NCBI GenBank assembly: GCA_946415545.1
Contig: CAMKSY010000003.1
Span: forward strand, 1-38,760
Reading direction: 5' to 3'
Source of the DNA: an uncultured Pelosinus sp.
Lineage (GTDB): Bacteria > Bacillota > Negativicutes > DSM-13327
DNA: 38,760 nucleotides
Positions 1-9,205 of this stretch are shown one piece after another. The translations under genes were made by a program, and so were the position numbers. Every line of letters starts with the position of its first letter. The stretch's first letter is position 1. The notes under the pieces are model-generated. The model had not been told where the DNA came from and did no database searches. It saw nothing but the letters and a program-made list of their open reading frames with translations.

Positions 1-1629
1 TATGAATCCGTTGCGCTCATCCCGCTCAAACTAAAAGAACAAATCATCGGTCTAATACAAATCAACGACAGTCGAAAAAATTTATTCACTAAGGAAATGA
101 TCAATTATTTAGAAATGCTGGGAGAACGAATTGGCGCTGCAGTCTCCCATTGGTGGGTTCATAAAAAGCTAGAAAATACAATTGATGATCTTCACGCAGA
201 AAATCTGGTAAGAATCGAAGCACAAAAAAAAGCAGCTGACGCTTATGACCAAATACACCAAATGTTAGAACGTATCACAGATGGTTTTTTCGCATTGGAT
301 AATGAATGGAGATATACCTATGTTAATTCTGTTGCCGAAAAGTTCTGGTCTTGTAATTCTCAAGATATGCTGGGTAAAAAAATATGGGATTGCTTTTCGA
401 GAGTCCAACCGTATTACGATGAATACCATAAAGCAAAAAAAGAAAATATTTCCGTTCATTTTGAGGCAAAATCAGAATGTTCTGATGCCTGGTTAGATGT
501 ACATGCCTATCCTTCTCCAGAGGGGCTTTCCATCTATTTTCGAGATATAACCGAGCATAAAGCAATGGAAGAAAAAGAACAGGAATATCGAAGATTGCTT
601 GAAGAACAAATCCTTTTATTAAACCTGGACCCTGATTATACCTTTATACACGACCTAAAAGGAAAAATAAGCTTTTGGGGGCAAGGCGCTGCACGAGGCT
701 ACGGATGGACAGAAAACGAGGCGTTATCCAAGATATCCCATACTTTGCTCAAAACCCAATTTCCCATACCCATTGCCAGCATCAATGAAGAAGTACTTGC
801 TAAAGGCAAATGGGTGGGAGAACTTATCCACACAACGAAAGATCATAAACAGGTGACCGTAAGAAGCTGCTGGCTTTTGCGTAAAAATACAAAGGGCAGC
901 TCTCCGGAGATCATTGAAATCGATAAGAACATAACAGAAGAGAAAAAGATACAGGAAGAACTAGGCCGACTAGATACCATGAAACTGGTATCGCAAATCG
1001 CAGCAGGAATTTCCCACGAGATTCGTAATCCGATGACTACTGTGCGAGGGTATCTGCAGCTGCTCGCTAAGAAAAAAACTTATTCCGAAGAAAAATCTAA
1101 ATTTAAACTAATGATAGAGGAATTAGACCGGGCCAATCAGATCATTACCGAATTTTTATCCCTAGCCAAGAATAAAACAGCGCCTTTAGCTGCCCATGAC
1201 TTAAATGAAGTTATCCGTACTCTCAGTCCATTGCTGGAAGCGGATGCAGCTTCTCAGGCGAAATCGTTTCGAATGCACTTATATCCTAATTTACCTAACA
1301 TCTTATTGAATACGAATGAGATCCGGCAACTTATTTTAAATTTAGTCCGCAACGGCTTTGAAGCCACTGAAATAAACGGCAAGGTCAGCATATTAACCTA
1401 TCTTGAGGAAGGGCAAGTTGTCTTAGCGATTGAAGATAATGGCTGCGGTATCCCTGCTGATATACTAAAAGATCTGGGTACACCCTTTTTAAGTACTAAG
1501 GCTAGCGGAACCGGGCTTGGCATTCCCATTTGTTATAACATCGCAAGACGTCATAACGCTATAATTACGGTGAATACCCATGAAGGGGGAACGACCTTTT
1601 ATATTCAATTTCCCGGGATCAACACATAG
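1..1629 (+). CDS. Sensor histidine kinase, GAF-PAS-PAS-HisKA-HATPase (5' end outside window)
   Basis: The frame is open from base 1, so the ATG at 97 is internal and the gene is truncated by the window edge. The first ~45 residues (LIPLKLKEQIIGLIQIND...) look like the end of a GAF domain. Two PAS-like domains follow (about 265-560 and 600-950), each ending in the usual DIT/NIT linker. The dimerisation helix carries the phospho-acceptor motif SHEIRNP (His at 1015-1017), then an N box (NLVRNGFEA), G1 (DNGCGIP) and G2 (GTGLGI) of the ATPase domain. No membrane segment is visible, so it is probably a soluble kinase. The HisKA/HATPase part resembles Bacillus sporulation kinases that feed Spo0F, but this is only family resemblance. 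No response regulator lies next to it. A strong hairpin follows the stop. Confidence 0.9.
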   Translation, partial: YESVALIPLKLKEQIIGLIQINDSRKNLFTKEMINYLEMLGERIGAAVSHWWVHKKLENTIDDLHAENLVRIEAQKKAADAYDQIHQMLERITDGFFALDNEWRYTYVNSVAEKFWSCNSQDMLGKKIWDCFSRVQPYYDEYHKAKKENISVHFEAKSECSDAWLDVHAYPSPEGLSIYFRDITEHKAMEEKEQEYRRLLEEQILLLNLDPDYTFIHDLKGKISFWGQGAARGYGWTENEALSKISHTLLKTQFPIPIASINEEVLAKGKWVGELIHTTKDHKQVTVRSCWLLRKNTKGSSPEIIEIDKNITEEKKIQEELGRLDTMKLVSQIAAGISHEIRNPMTTVRGYLQLLAKKKTYSEEKSKFKLMIEELDRANQIITEFLSLAKNKTAPLAAHDLNEVIRTLSPLLEADAASQAKSFRMHLYPNLPNILLNTNEIRQLILNLVRNGFEATEINGKVSILTYLEEGQVVLAIEDNGCGIPADILKDLGTPFLSTKASGTGLGIPICYNIARRHNAIITVNTHEGGTTFYIQFPGINT

Positions 1630-1676
1630 GTAGTCAAATGCAACAGCAAGTAACAAGGCTGAATGCTCACAATCAT

Positions 1677-1712
1677 TTGAGCCAGTATCTAACATGTTAG
1701 ATACTGGCTCAA
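1677..1712. terminator. Perfect 36-bp palindrome, bidirectional terminator
   Basis: TTGAGCCAGTATCTAACA and its exact reverse complement abut with no spare loop bases, followed by AT-rich sequence. It sits between the stops of the convergent kinase and membrane-protein genes, so it probably ends both transcripts. No long U-run follows. Confidence 0.7.
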
Positions 1713-1716
1713 TACT

Positions 1717-2319
1717 TTATATTAACTTACGTAAAGAATCTTTCACGGAATAAGCAGTTAAGATTAAACCTAGATAGGCAAAAAGCTCATCAAATTCTTC
1801 CATATTTTGAAGATGCAGATACCTTTCGCCCAGCTCTGCAGATACAAAAGCAAAGACTGTAATTACCAGCACCGCAACGGGAAATTTGTGCTCTTTCACG
1901 AGTCTATAAATCATTTTTAATAAGTCGTATTTTATGACCGCCCATAGCCACACTACTATTATCAATGCAATCAGCGGATTGACAACAGCACCATAAGGCA
2001 ATTGGGACAGAGGAAGAAATAAAGGGCCATCAATAGGATGAAACCCACTGGGATAAAATACTCTCCCCCAGCTTAATTCCCTGCCAATCATCAATGCCCA
2101 TAAAGGTACAGCCCAAATCAGAAAGCGTGCAGCACGAATATCTCCTGCCATTCTGGCCTCCTGCCACCACATGAAGGTCAAAACTAGACCGAAAGTTAAT
2201 ATGACAACCTGCAGCCATTCTAACACACTATTTTCCCATCCCCATGAAACAGGCAGATAAGGGCTAATGAAATATGACAATAAAACACCGAAAAGTAAGA
2301 GCCATTTATAATATTTCAA
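1717..2319 (-). CDS. Conserved multi-pass membrane protein, unknown function
   Basis: About 200 residues with five or six hydrophobic helices (starting YYKWLLLFGVLLSYFI, ending LFAYLGLILTAYSV) and a basic C-terminus. I chose the TTG at 2319 because AGAGGAGG lies 7 nt upstream of it. The longer frame from 2337 would place this Shine-Dalgarno inside the coding region with none ahead. Charged Glu/Arg residues fall near helix ends (GRELSWGR, SAELGERYLHLQNMEEFDE). I do not recognise the family. It appears monocistronic and convergent with the kinase. A small dyad (GACTATTTAGTC, 2347-2358) lies just upstream. Confidence 0.75.
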   Translation of the reverse strand: MKYYKWLLLFGVLLSYFISPYLPVSWGWENSVLEWLQVVILTFGLVLTFMWWQEARMAGDIRAARFLIWAVPLWALMIGRELSWGRVFYPSGFHPIDGPLFLPLSQLPYGAVVNPLIALIIVVWLWAVIKYDLLKMIYRLVKEHKFPVAVLVITVFAFVSAELGERYLHLQNMEEFDELFAYLGLILTAYSVKDSLRKLI

Positions 2320-2533
2320 TATAAGACCTCCTCTCAAATTAATTAAACGACTATTTAGTCAATCAATACTATGATTTTATCACTTAGCAGCACCATCTGC
2401 AATACTAAACCGTATGCAGAAATACTGCGCCTACATCGATACGTTAAAGGATTTTATACGCAAATGGTAAATAAGTATTACTAATAGGCCAACTACTTCA
2501 TTCTGTAGATGATTCACTACTAAAGGAGGACAT

Positions 2534-4339
2534 ATGTCAACCAAAATTAAATTTATAAATCGCTTGCAATATTATCAAGAACAAAAAGAAAAGCAAAGCA
2601 AGCGATTTAATCGGACTAGCAATATACGAATGCTCGTGTTTTTAACCGGTGCAGGAATTACTGGCTTCGCATTTCTTAAAGCAGAATCTCTCTACGGTTA
2701 TACTGCCTTAGTTTTATCCCTTCTTCTCTTTGCTTATTTTGTGTCCAAGCATCAAAAGATCACAAAGGAACTCAAAAAACTTCTCTGCCAAATTAAAATA
2801 AATGAAAAGTATCTTAGCCGAATGGATGGAAGCTGGATTGACTTCACAGATTACGGACAGGAATTCATCGATCCTGCTCATCCCTATGCAAGTGATTTGG
2901 ATCTTTTCGGAACAAAGTCCTTATTTCAGTGGATGAATGTGACTTATACTTGCCATGGGAGAAAGCAATTACGAGATCTTCTTGCTGCTCCTGAGAAAAA
3001 TATCCCACTTATAAAAAAACGTCAAAATTCGGTACGTGAAATGGCACGAAAGGATACATTTGTAGAAGAATTACAGTGCATAGGTATGCTTACCCCTGAA
3101 GTAAAGAATGATCCGGATACGTTGATTTCTTATGCAGAAGAATCCTCCCCATCATATACGAAATTGCTTCAAATTATATTCTATATCGTACCAGCAGCAA
3201 CCATTCTAACGATGGTTTTATTCTTTAATGGCTTTTCAATTTCGATTTATGTACCACTGGTTCTAGTTATTATCCAGATGGTAATCACAGCCATTGGGTT
3301 TTCCAAAAATGCATTGACCTTATATACGGTGTTTCAATTTAAAGACAAAATAGAGGCTTTCCATCACTTCATTCAGTTAATTGAAAAAGAAAATTTTCAG
3401 GATGATTACTTAGTACACCTGCAAACAGAATTGTATCACGCTGAAAAATCTGCCTCACTACAAATAAAGCAACTTGAACGAATTGTTGCTGCAAGCGAGC
3501 TTCGCTATAATTTCATATCATTCTGCCTTATGAACTTTCTCTTACTGTGGGATTTTCATTGTGTATTTGCATTAGAAGCTTGGAAGAAGAAAAATGGAAA
3601 AATGATCGAAAAATGGTTTCGGATCATCGGCGAATTTGAAGCCATTGCAAGTTTGAGTGTCATCTTACAACTACATCCTCAATGGACTTTTCCAGACTTC
3701 GCTGAGCAGGAGCTGATATTTTCCGCAACAGACATTGGGCATCCCTTACTAGCTGAAGCTAAAAGCGTACAAAATAATATTGAAATCAAAAATAATCTCT
3801 GTGTCATAACCGGATCGAATATGTCAGGAAAGACAACTCTGTTACGGACAATCGGAATCAATCTAGTGTTAGCTTATTGCGGTGCCCCTGTCTGCGCTGC
3901 TACGCTGGAATGTTCCATTATGACTATTTTTACGTCTATGAGAATCAGCGATGATTTAAACAGTGGTATATCCACCTTCTACGCAGAACTGCTGCGCATA
4001 AAGATGATTATTGACTTTTCCCATAAAAAGAAGAACATGATTTTTTTAATTGATGAAATCTTTCGCGGTACGAATTCAATCGATAGACTCATTGGAGCGA
4101 CTAGTGTGTTAAAGAATTTAAATAAACCATGGGTGATTGGATTAATTTCCACCCATGATTTTGAACTCTGCAATCTAGAAGATGAGGCTGGTAATACAAT
4201 CATGAATTATCATTTTAGCGAAAGCTATGTAAATAATGAAATACACTTTGATTACAAGCTCCGCAGTGGACGATGCACAACTACCAATGCGAAATATTTG
4301 ATGCGAATGGTAGGCATTGAGTTGTATGATGACAAATAA
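2534..4339 (+). CDS. Membrane-anchored MutS-family ATPase
   Basis: A 601-residue protein whose C-terminal ~180 residues are a MutS domain V ATPase: Walker A GSNMSGKTT (427-435), Walker B IFLIDE (D507, E508), then the STHD signature. The N-terminus lacks the MutS mismatch-recognition domains. Instead it has two hydrophobic pairs (about 33-70 and 210-262) predicted to span the membrane. This matches the poorly characterised MutS-related membrane proteins of Firmicutes and Bacteroidetes, not MutS1 or MutS2, and no Smr nuclease domain is present. A direct mismatch-repair role is therefore doubtful. The start follows AAAGGAGG with ideal spacing. It is monocistronic, with a long terminator after the stop. 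Confidence 0.8.
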   Translation: MSTKIKFINRLQYYQEQKEKQSKRFNRTSNIRMLVFLTGAGITGFAFLKAESLYGYTALVLSLLLFAYFVSKHQKITKELKKLLCQIKINEKYLSRMDGSWIDFTDYGQEFIDPAHPYASDLDLFGTKSLFQWMNVTYTCHGRKQLRDLLAAPEKNIPLIKKRQNSVREMARKDTFVEELQCIGMLTPEVKNDPDTLISYAEESSPSYTKLLQIIFYIVPAATILTMVLFFNGFSISIYVPLVLVIIQMVITAIGFSKNALTLYTVFQFKDKIEAFHHFIQLIEKENFQDDYLVHLQTELYHAEKSASLQIKQLERIVAASELRYNFISFCLMNFLLLWDFHCVFALEAWKKKNGKMIEKWFRIIGEFEAIASLSVILQLHPQWTFPDFAEQELIFSATDIGHPLLAEAKSVQNNIEIKNNLCVITGSNMSGKTTLLRTIGINLVLAYCGAPVCAATLECSIMTIFTSMRISDDLNSGISTFYAELLRIKMIIDFSHKKKNMIFLIDEIFRGTNSIDRLIGATSVLKNLNKPWVIGLISTHDFELCNLEDEAGNTIMNYHFSESYVNNEIHFDYKLRSGRCTTTNAKYLMRMVGIELYDDK

Positions 4340-4350
4340 TGCTTATAAAG

Positions 4351-4427
4351 AAGAGAAATGGAGTATGGGAAATAGCTTGCTTTAGGTGAAAGCAGCTTAC
4401 TCCTATACTCCATTTCTCTTTTTTATT
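4351..4427. terminator. Rho-independent terminator, long stem
   Basis: AAGAGAAATGGAGTATGGGA (4351-4370) pairs with 4401-4420, with one G-U pair. An inner hairpin fills the loop, and TTTTTTATTT follows on the plus strand. It separates the convergent MutS-like and aminotransferase genes. Confidence 0.85.
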
Positions 4428-4442
4428 TCAGCGCATATCCTT

Positions 4443-5855
4443 CTAGAATTTTTTCACGAAGGAACTTAATATCGTCTTACTGCTGGTTAGAACCATATCT
4501 CCAAAGCCCTTATTATTTGTAAAGACTTCTTCCAATGCCGCTAGTAACGTATCAAGCTGCTCATACGTTACAATGAGGGGCGGTTCTAAACGTATTACAT
4601 TCGGATTATTCAGCGTATAGGCCGTAATAATCCGATGCTTATTTAAAAGCTCTCCTGCTACCATAGCACCTAAATATTCATTAGCTAATTTATCCAAAGC
4701 TCCCCCAGTCAATCGATTGAGCAGTCCCTTGCCCGGCTGAGCAAATTCAAGCCCAATCAGAAGACCTCTTCCGCGAACCTCTTTTAGAAACGGATATTTC
4801 TGCTGCAGATCCCGCAATTTTCCCATGAGATATACCCCTTTTTCCGCAGCCTGGCGGGATATGTCATCCCTATACAGAATTTCTAAGGTAGCAATTCCGG
4901 CTGCTGCGGCCCTAGAATTTCCACCAAAAGTCGAAGTATGTAATGTTCCCTTTTCAACGCTGCCATAGGCTTTCTTCCATATTTCCTCTGTCGTAGTATA
5001 AGCAGCTAATGACGTTGATCCGCCCCCAAATGATTTGGACAGACATAAAATATCTGGAGCAATGTGATCCTTCTCACAAGCAAACAAGGTTCCTGTACGT
5101 CCAAACCCAGTTTGGATTTCATCCAAAATCAGCAGTGTATTATAAGTGCTGCAAATATCCCAAACTTTTTTCAAATAGCCTTCCGGTGGAACGATAATTC
5201 CGGCTTCGCCTTGAATCGGCTCTACAATAAAAGCCGCTACATTACGCTGGCTCAATGCTCTTTCCAGAGCCTCGGCATCTCCGTAAGGAATAAACTCTAC
5301 ACCTGGCAGCAGAGGTTCAAAGGGCTTTCTATACTTCTCTCGACCTGTTACCGACAAAGCCCCGAAGGATTTGCCGTGAAAAGAACTTTCACAAGAAATA
5401 AATTTGATTCGGCCAGTTGCGGCTCTAGCTAGCTTTAAGGCTCCTTCCACTGCTTCGGCCCCACTGTTGCAGAAAAACGAGTACTGTAATTCTCCAGGAG
5501 TGAATAAGGCTAAATTTCGTCCTAATGCTCCTGCTAAAGGATTTAACGATGCTTGCAGCAAATTGGGAAGTTCCTGCACTGCCTCAAGGGCTGCATTAAT
5601 TTCAGGGTGATTATGACCTAAATTCAATGCCCCGTATCCCCCTAAAAAATCTAAATATTCATGACCTTCTCTATCCCATATTGATATCCCTTGTGCTTTC
5701 ACAAAGGATTTGTCAAAATTCAAAAGTCCCATAAGATTGACTAACTCTGGATTGATAAACTTCCGATGGTTATCTCGATTTTCCTCCCGTGATAACTCCA
5801 TCGCTTCCTTAAGCCCTAAAAACTCAGGCATTACCTCTCTGATTTGTCTTTCCAC
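4443..5855 (-). CDS. Class III PLP aminotransferase, putrescine-aminotransferase-like
   Basis: A 470-residue protein with the class III layout: GGYGALNLGHNHP near residue 72, phosphate-binding CNSGAEA (129-135), cofactor-binding D245 in LILDEIQTGFGRTG, and Schiff-base Lys274 in CLSKSFGGG. The N-terminal extension before the conserved core and the overall length fit putrescine/diamine aminotransferases (PatA/YgjG type) better than acetylornithine aminotransferase, which is ~400 residues. The substrate is not proven. GTG start at 5855 with AAGGAGG 7 nt upstream. Monocistronic, divergent from bioY with a ~260-bp spacer. Confidence 0.85.
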   Translation of the reverse strand: MERQIREVMPEFLGLKEAMELSREENRDNHRKFINPELVNLMGLLNFDKSFVKAQGISIWDREGHEYLDFLGGYGALNLGHNHPEINAALEAVQELPNLLQASLNPLAGALGRNLALFTPGELQYSFFCNSGAEAVEGALKLARAATGRIKFISCESSFHGKSFGALSVTGREKYRKPFEPLLPGVEFIPYGDAEALERALSQRNVAAFIVEPIQGEAGIIVPPEGYLKKVWDICSTYNTLLILDEIQTGFGRTGTLFACEKDHIAPDILCLSKSFGGGSTSLAAYTTTEEIWKKAYGSVEKGTLHTSTFGGNSRAAAAGIATLEILYRDDISRQAAEKGVYLMGKLRDLQQKYPFLKEVRGRGLLIGLEFAQPGKGLLNRLTGGALDKLANEYLGAMVAGELLNKHRIITAYTLNNPNVIRLEPPLIVTYEQLDTLLAALEEVFTNNKGFGDMVLTSSKTILSSFVKKF

Positions 5856-5994
5856 TGCGTTTCCTCCTTATCTTAAACATGTGCACATATTGTACACACT
5901 CATTCATTAAAATATTCTCCATACTAGCATAAATTCCCTCTAAATCTCTTCATTCTCTAATTGAAACAATCATGGAGTTTTGCCCAGTTAACTT

Positions 5995-6026
5995 TAGTTA
6001 ACCTTTTTTCTCCACATGGTTGACTA
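5995..6026 (+). promoter_or_regulatory. BirA (biotin repressor) operator upstream of bioY
   Basis: TAGTTAACC (5995-6003), 14 bp, then GGTTGACTA (6018-6026): an inverted repeat with one mismatch, the known Firmicute BirA geometry (GTTAAC-N14-16-GTTAAC). A further GTTAAC lies just upstream (5987-5992). The right arm supplies the -35 box of the promoter, so biotin-loaded BirA would block polymerase. Confidence 0.85.
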
Positions 6027-6048
6027 GATGATCCGATTCATTTATACT
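6020..6048 (+). promoter_or_regulatory. bioY operon promoter
   Basis: TTGACT (6020-6025), 17-bp spacer, TATACT (6043-6048). The -35 overlaps the right BirA half-site. The predicted start is near 6055, about 60 nt before the bioY ATG. Confidence 0.8.
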
Positions 6049-6113
6049 TTTTCTTGAGTTATGAATATTAGAACGGCTAAAACGTGTTTTACGCTGCTCA
6101 TGGAGGAAAAAGA

Positions 6114-6662
6114 ATGTCAAGAAGAAATAACGTAACAGATTTTGTTTATGCAGCACTTTTCGCAGCTTTAATCGCAGTACTCGGGCTAGTTGCCATACCA
6201 CTGCCAATTAGTCCTGTTCCCGTCACAGGTCAGTCTCTGGCCATTATGCTGGCAGGCAGCATACTAACAGTAAGACAAGCTGCTTACAGCGTATTGACCT
6301 TTTTACTGCTTGGTGCCGTAGGGGTGCCTGTCTTTGCAGGTATGACAGGTGGAATCGGCATTATTGTGGGGCCGAGAGGCGGCTATCTCCTTGGCTTCTT
6401 AGTAGGAGCCATTGTGATTGCCTTATTAAAAGGGCAAAGCAACAACAAATGGCGTCTGGCTCTCGTAAATGTAGTAGGTGGTATCATTATTGTTTATACG
6501 TTCGGAGTACCTTGGCTGGGTTTTGTTACAGGCATGGGATTAGAAAAGGCCTTCACTGTCGGTGCTCTTCCCTATATACCTGGCGATTTATGTAAAGCCT
6601 TTATCGCAACGATTGTGGGCACAGCTGTGAATCGGCAGCTCCAAAAGGCTAGGTCACGCTGA
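6114..6662 (+). CDS. bioY: Biotin ECF transporter substrate-binding subunit BioY
   Basis: A membrane protein of 182 residues with about six hydrophobic helices and BioY landmarks: PLPISPVPVTGQSLAIMLAG in the N-terminal half, GGIGIIVGPRGGYLLGFL in the middle and YIPGDLCKA near the end. BioY captures biotin and works alone or with the ECF AAT energy module, which is not nearby. The ATG at 6114 was chosen because GGAGG is 7 nt upstream. The longer GTG-initiated frame (6084) has no ribosome site. The stop overlaps the next gene's start (TGATG), indicating translational coupling. Controlled by the BirA operator upstream. Confidence 0.93.
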   Translation: MSRRNNVTDFVYAALFAALIAVLGLVAIPLPISPVPVTGQSLAIMLAGSILTVRQAAYSVLTFLLLGAVGVPVFAGMTGGIGIIVGPRGGYLLGFLVGAIVIALLKGQSNNKWRLALVNVVGGIIIVYTFGVPWLGFVTGMGLEKAFTVGALPYIPGDLCKAFIATIVGTAVNRQLQKARSR

Positions 6663-7816
6663 TGAATCCAGTATATATGATTGGGGGCCTTAGGACTCCT
6701 ATAGGAAAAACAGACGGATTTCTAAAAAATCTGCTGCCTGAACAACTGGCATCGAATATCCTAAATGAAGTGCTTCATAAATATAACCTATCGCCAAAAG
6801 ATATCGATCAAGTCATCTTAGGAAATGCAGTAGGCCCAGGTGGTAATATTGCAAGAGTTTCGGTGCTTGCAGCAGGCTGGCCTTACAGCATTCCTGCTAT
6901 TACTGTTGATACCCAGTGCGGTTCTGGATTAAGTGCTATCAATTTGGCTGTTAGTCAAATTCAATCGGGCCAGACCGAACTAGCACTCGCTGGAGGCGTC
7001 GAAAGCACCAGCTTAGCTCCTAGACGACAGTTTAATCCTTCTGACCCGCGCTTTCAAGGAGAACATATCTATTACGAAAGAGCCCCCTTTTCGACTCCAG
7101 CAATCGGTGATCCAGAAGTTGGGGATGCCGCAGAATACCTTGCAGAATATCTGTCCATTTCTCGAGAAGATATGGACGCATTCGCTCTTGAAAGTCATAG
7201 AAAAGCCTCTATAACAAAAGAACAAGGTGTATTGAATGATATCATCGCTCCTATACATGCAGCAGGAAAGCTCATTGACTCCGATGAATGTATCAGAGAC
7301 CGTATGAGTCTGAAACTCTTAGGGCGAATGCCGCCGGTTTTTAAGGAAAAAGGTAAGATTACAGCAGGGAATACCTGCCTAAAACATGATGGAGCCTCCA
7401 TAATTCTCCTGGCCTCTTTAGATGCAATTCAAAAATATAATTTAAAGCCACAAGCAAGGATCTCTGGTACAGCAAGCTGTGGCTGTGACCCCAACCTTTT
7501 TCCATTAGGACCCGTTGACTCCATCCAAAAATTATTGCGGCAAAACAAATTGCAAGTAACAGATATCGATGCCCTTGAAATAAATGAAGCGTTTGCAGTA
7601 AAAATTTTGGCCTGCTGCCGTCAATTGAACTTTAGTTTGGAAAAGACTAATATCCTGGGAGGTGCCTTAGCCTATGGCCATCCCTATGGAGCTTCTGGAG
7701 CAATCATCTTACTGCATTTACTAAAAGCCTTGCAGCAAGTAAACGGCCAGCGAGGAATTGCTGCGATTGGAGCTGTAGGAGGCCTGGGAATTGCAACTCT
7801 AATTGAAAGGTGTTAA
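6662..7816 (+). CDS. yhfS: Thiolase-family acyltransferase (YhfS-like), biotin operon
   Basis: A 384-residue thiolase fold: nucleophile Cys86 in DTQCGSGL, NEAFA near residue 308, and the GHP histidine (His340) in GGALAYGHPYGASGA. The C-terminal CxGGG-type motif reads AAIGAVGGLG, with Gly370 where canonical thiolases have the acid/base Cys, so condensing activity may be altered. B. subtilis has a bioY homologue (yhfU) with yhfS (thiolase) and yhfT (acyl-CoA ligase), and BirA control of that cluster has been predicted. Synteny and operator here suggest an orthologous, biotin-responsive acyl-CoA pathway, perhaps supplying or recycling a pimeloyl precursor. That role is inferred. Confidence 0.85.
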   Translation: MNPVYMIGGLRTPIGKTDGFLKNLLPEQLASNILNEVLHKYNLSPKDIDQVILGNAVGPGGNIARVSVLAAGWPYSIPAITVDTQCGSGLSAINLAVSQIQSGQTELALAGGVESTSLAPRRQFNPSDPRFQGEHIYYERAPFSTPAIGDPEVGDAAEYLAEYLSISREDMDAFALESHRKASITKEQGVLNDIIAPIHAAGKLIDSDECIRDRMSLKLLGRMPPVFKEKGKITAGNTCLKHDGASIILLASLDAIQKYNLKPQARISGTASCGCDPNLFPLGPVDSIQKLLRQNKLQVTDIDALEINEAFAVKILACCRQLNFSLEKTNILGGALAYGHPYGASGAIILLHLLKALQQVNGQRGIAAIGAVGGLGIATLIERC

Positions 7817-7818
7817 GA

Positions 7819-9125
7819 ATGCTGATTTATAGTGGTTTACAGGAAAAACCCAAAGATAAAATTTGCCTTATATATGGTAGCAAACGTCTTACCTATCGAG
7901 AATTTACACAGCAAGTTGATGATCTTGCCCATCACCTTGCTATGCAAATAAAAAAAGGTGATACAGTTCTGCTTAAACTTGCCGACCCTCTCTCCCAGCT
8001 ACGTTATTTCTTTGGGATCATCAAAGCAGGAGGTGCTTGTGTCTTCATCGATACTTCCACCTCCAAAGAAGTCTGCGATGCTCTTATGGATACTCATCAA
8101 TTAACATTGTATATTGATGAAAGCTTTCAGCTCCCAGACACCTCTGTTCCATTACTGCCAGAGGTGCACCCCGAAGATCTCTTTTTAGGAGCCTTGAGCT
8201 CGGGAAGTACCGGAACCCCCAAGTTAATATGGCGTGACCACCAAAGCTGGAGCAGAGCTTTTCCAAGCCAAAGCATGATTTTTCAACTTTCAAATACAGA
8301 TACTCTTTATTTAGTCAGTTCCCTGGTATATACCGCCAACTTAAATGCCTGTCTTCATATTCTGTTTGAAGGCGGCACAGTGATGTTTGCCAGCACGCAT
8401 ATGCCTCGCACCTGGGTGCAAGAGATAGAATCGTATTGCATAAGTGCTATTTTTATGGTGCCTGCAAACTATAAAATCCTGCTTAAGAACATGAAAGCTC
8501 CACTGCCAAATCTGCACTCAATAGTAACCTGTGGAGCAAAGATGGATCTGCCAACTCTCCAAGCCCTCTTAGCGTACTTTCCATCAGCAGAAATTTTTGA
8601 ATACTATGGCGCAAGCGAGCTGGGTCATGTGAGTTACTCCAATGCCAAAGATCTTTTAGAACATCCCGATTCCGTAGGCTTGGCATCCCTCACGTAACAA
8701 TCTCAATTGAAGATCATATAATCTGGGTCCAAAGTCCCTATATCGCTCCTGCCTACCGTCCAAAAGCGTCTGTGGAAGATCTGGGTCGTTTAGATGAAAA
8801 AGGCTATTTATATTTATTGGGACGTAAACATGGCATCATCAATACTGGAGGCATCAAAGTAATCCCAGAGCAGGTAGAAACAGCTCTGCTTCAATGCCCT
8901 GGAGTCGCTCAAGTCGTTGTCGGAGGAATTGCTGATCCAATACGAGGGCAAAAAGTCTGTGCATGGATTGTTAAAAATCAGTCAACTTTGACAGCTGGCG
9001 AGGTACTAGATTTTTGCCATAAGAAAATGCGTCCCCATCATTGTCCACAAAGAGTTATCTTTCTTGATGAAATACCATTAAATTCAAATGGAAAGATTGA
9101 TAGAATCGGCCTAACAAAGCGTTAA
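7819..9125 (+). pseudogene. yhfT: AMP-dependent acyl-CoA ligase (YhfT-like), split by a frameshift
   Basis: The N-terminal part (7819-8697) carries the ANL A3 loop SSGSTGTPKLIW and A5 YYGASELG, then hits TAA in poorly matching residues. Family-like sequence resumes in the -1 frame from about 8672 (LGIPHVTISIEDHIIWVQSPYIAPAYRP...). It includes the hinge DLGRLDEKGYLYLLGRKHGIINTGG and the catalytic-Lys segment PLNSNGKIDR, and ends at 9125. One lost base near 8672 explains the break. The C-terminal part has no ribosome site. Start ATG 7819 follows AAAGG, 2 nt after the thiolase stop. It could be a sequencing error; otherwise the enzyme lacks its C-terminal lid domain and should be inactive. Confidence 0.85.
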
Positions 9126-9146
9126 GTCACCTTTTCCATTTGAATT
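9081..9146 (+). terminator. Inverted repeat spanning the ligase stop codon, possible weak terminator
   Basis: AATTCAAATGGAAA (9081-9094) is exactly complementary to TTTCCATTTGAATT (9133-9146) with a 38-nt loop. The 5' arm is coding. No T-run follows. A third, direct copy lies at 9588-9601. Confidence 0.3.
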
Positions 9147-9205
9147 ACAGATGCAAAGCCGCTTACTTGGTACATTTTATATATGGGAGAAGACATCGCT
9201 AGCTT

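Noticed and set aside
97-1629. ATG at 97 as the start of the histidine kinase
   Set aside because: The frame is open back to base 1 and the extra residues continue a GAF domain; no Shine-Dalgarno lies ahead of 97.
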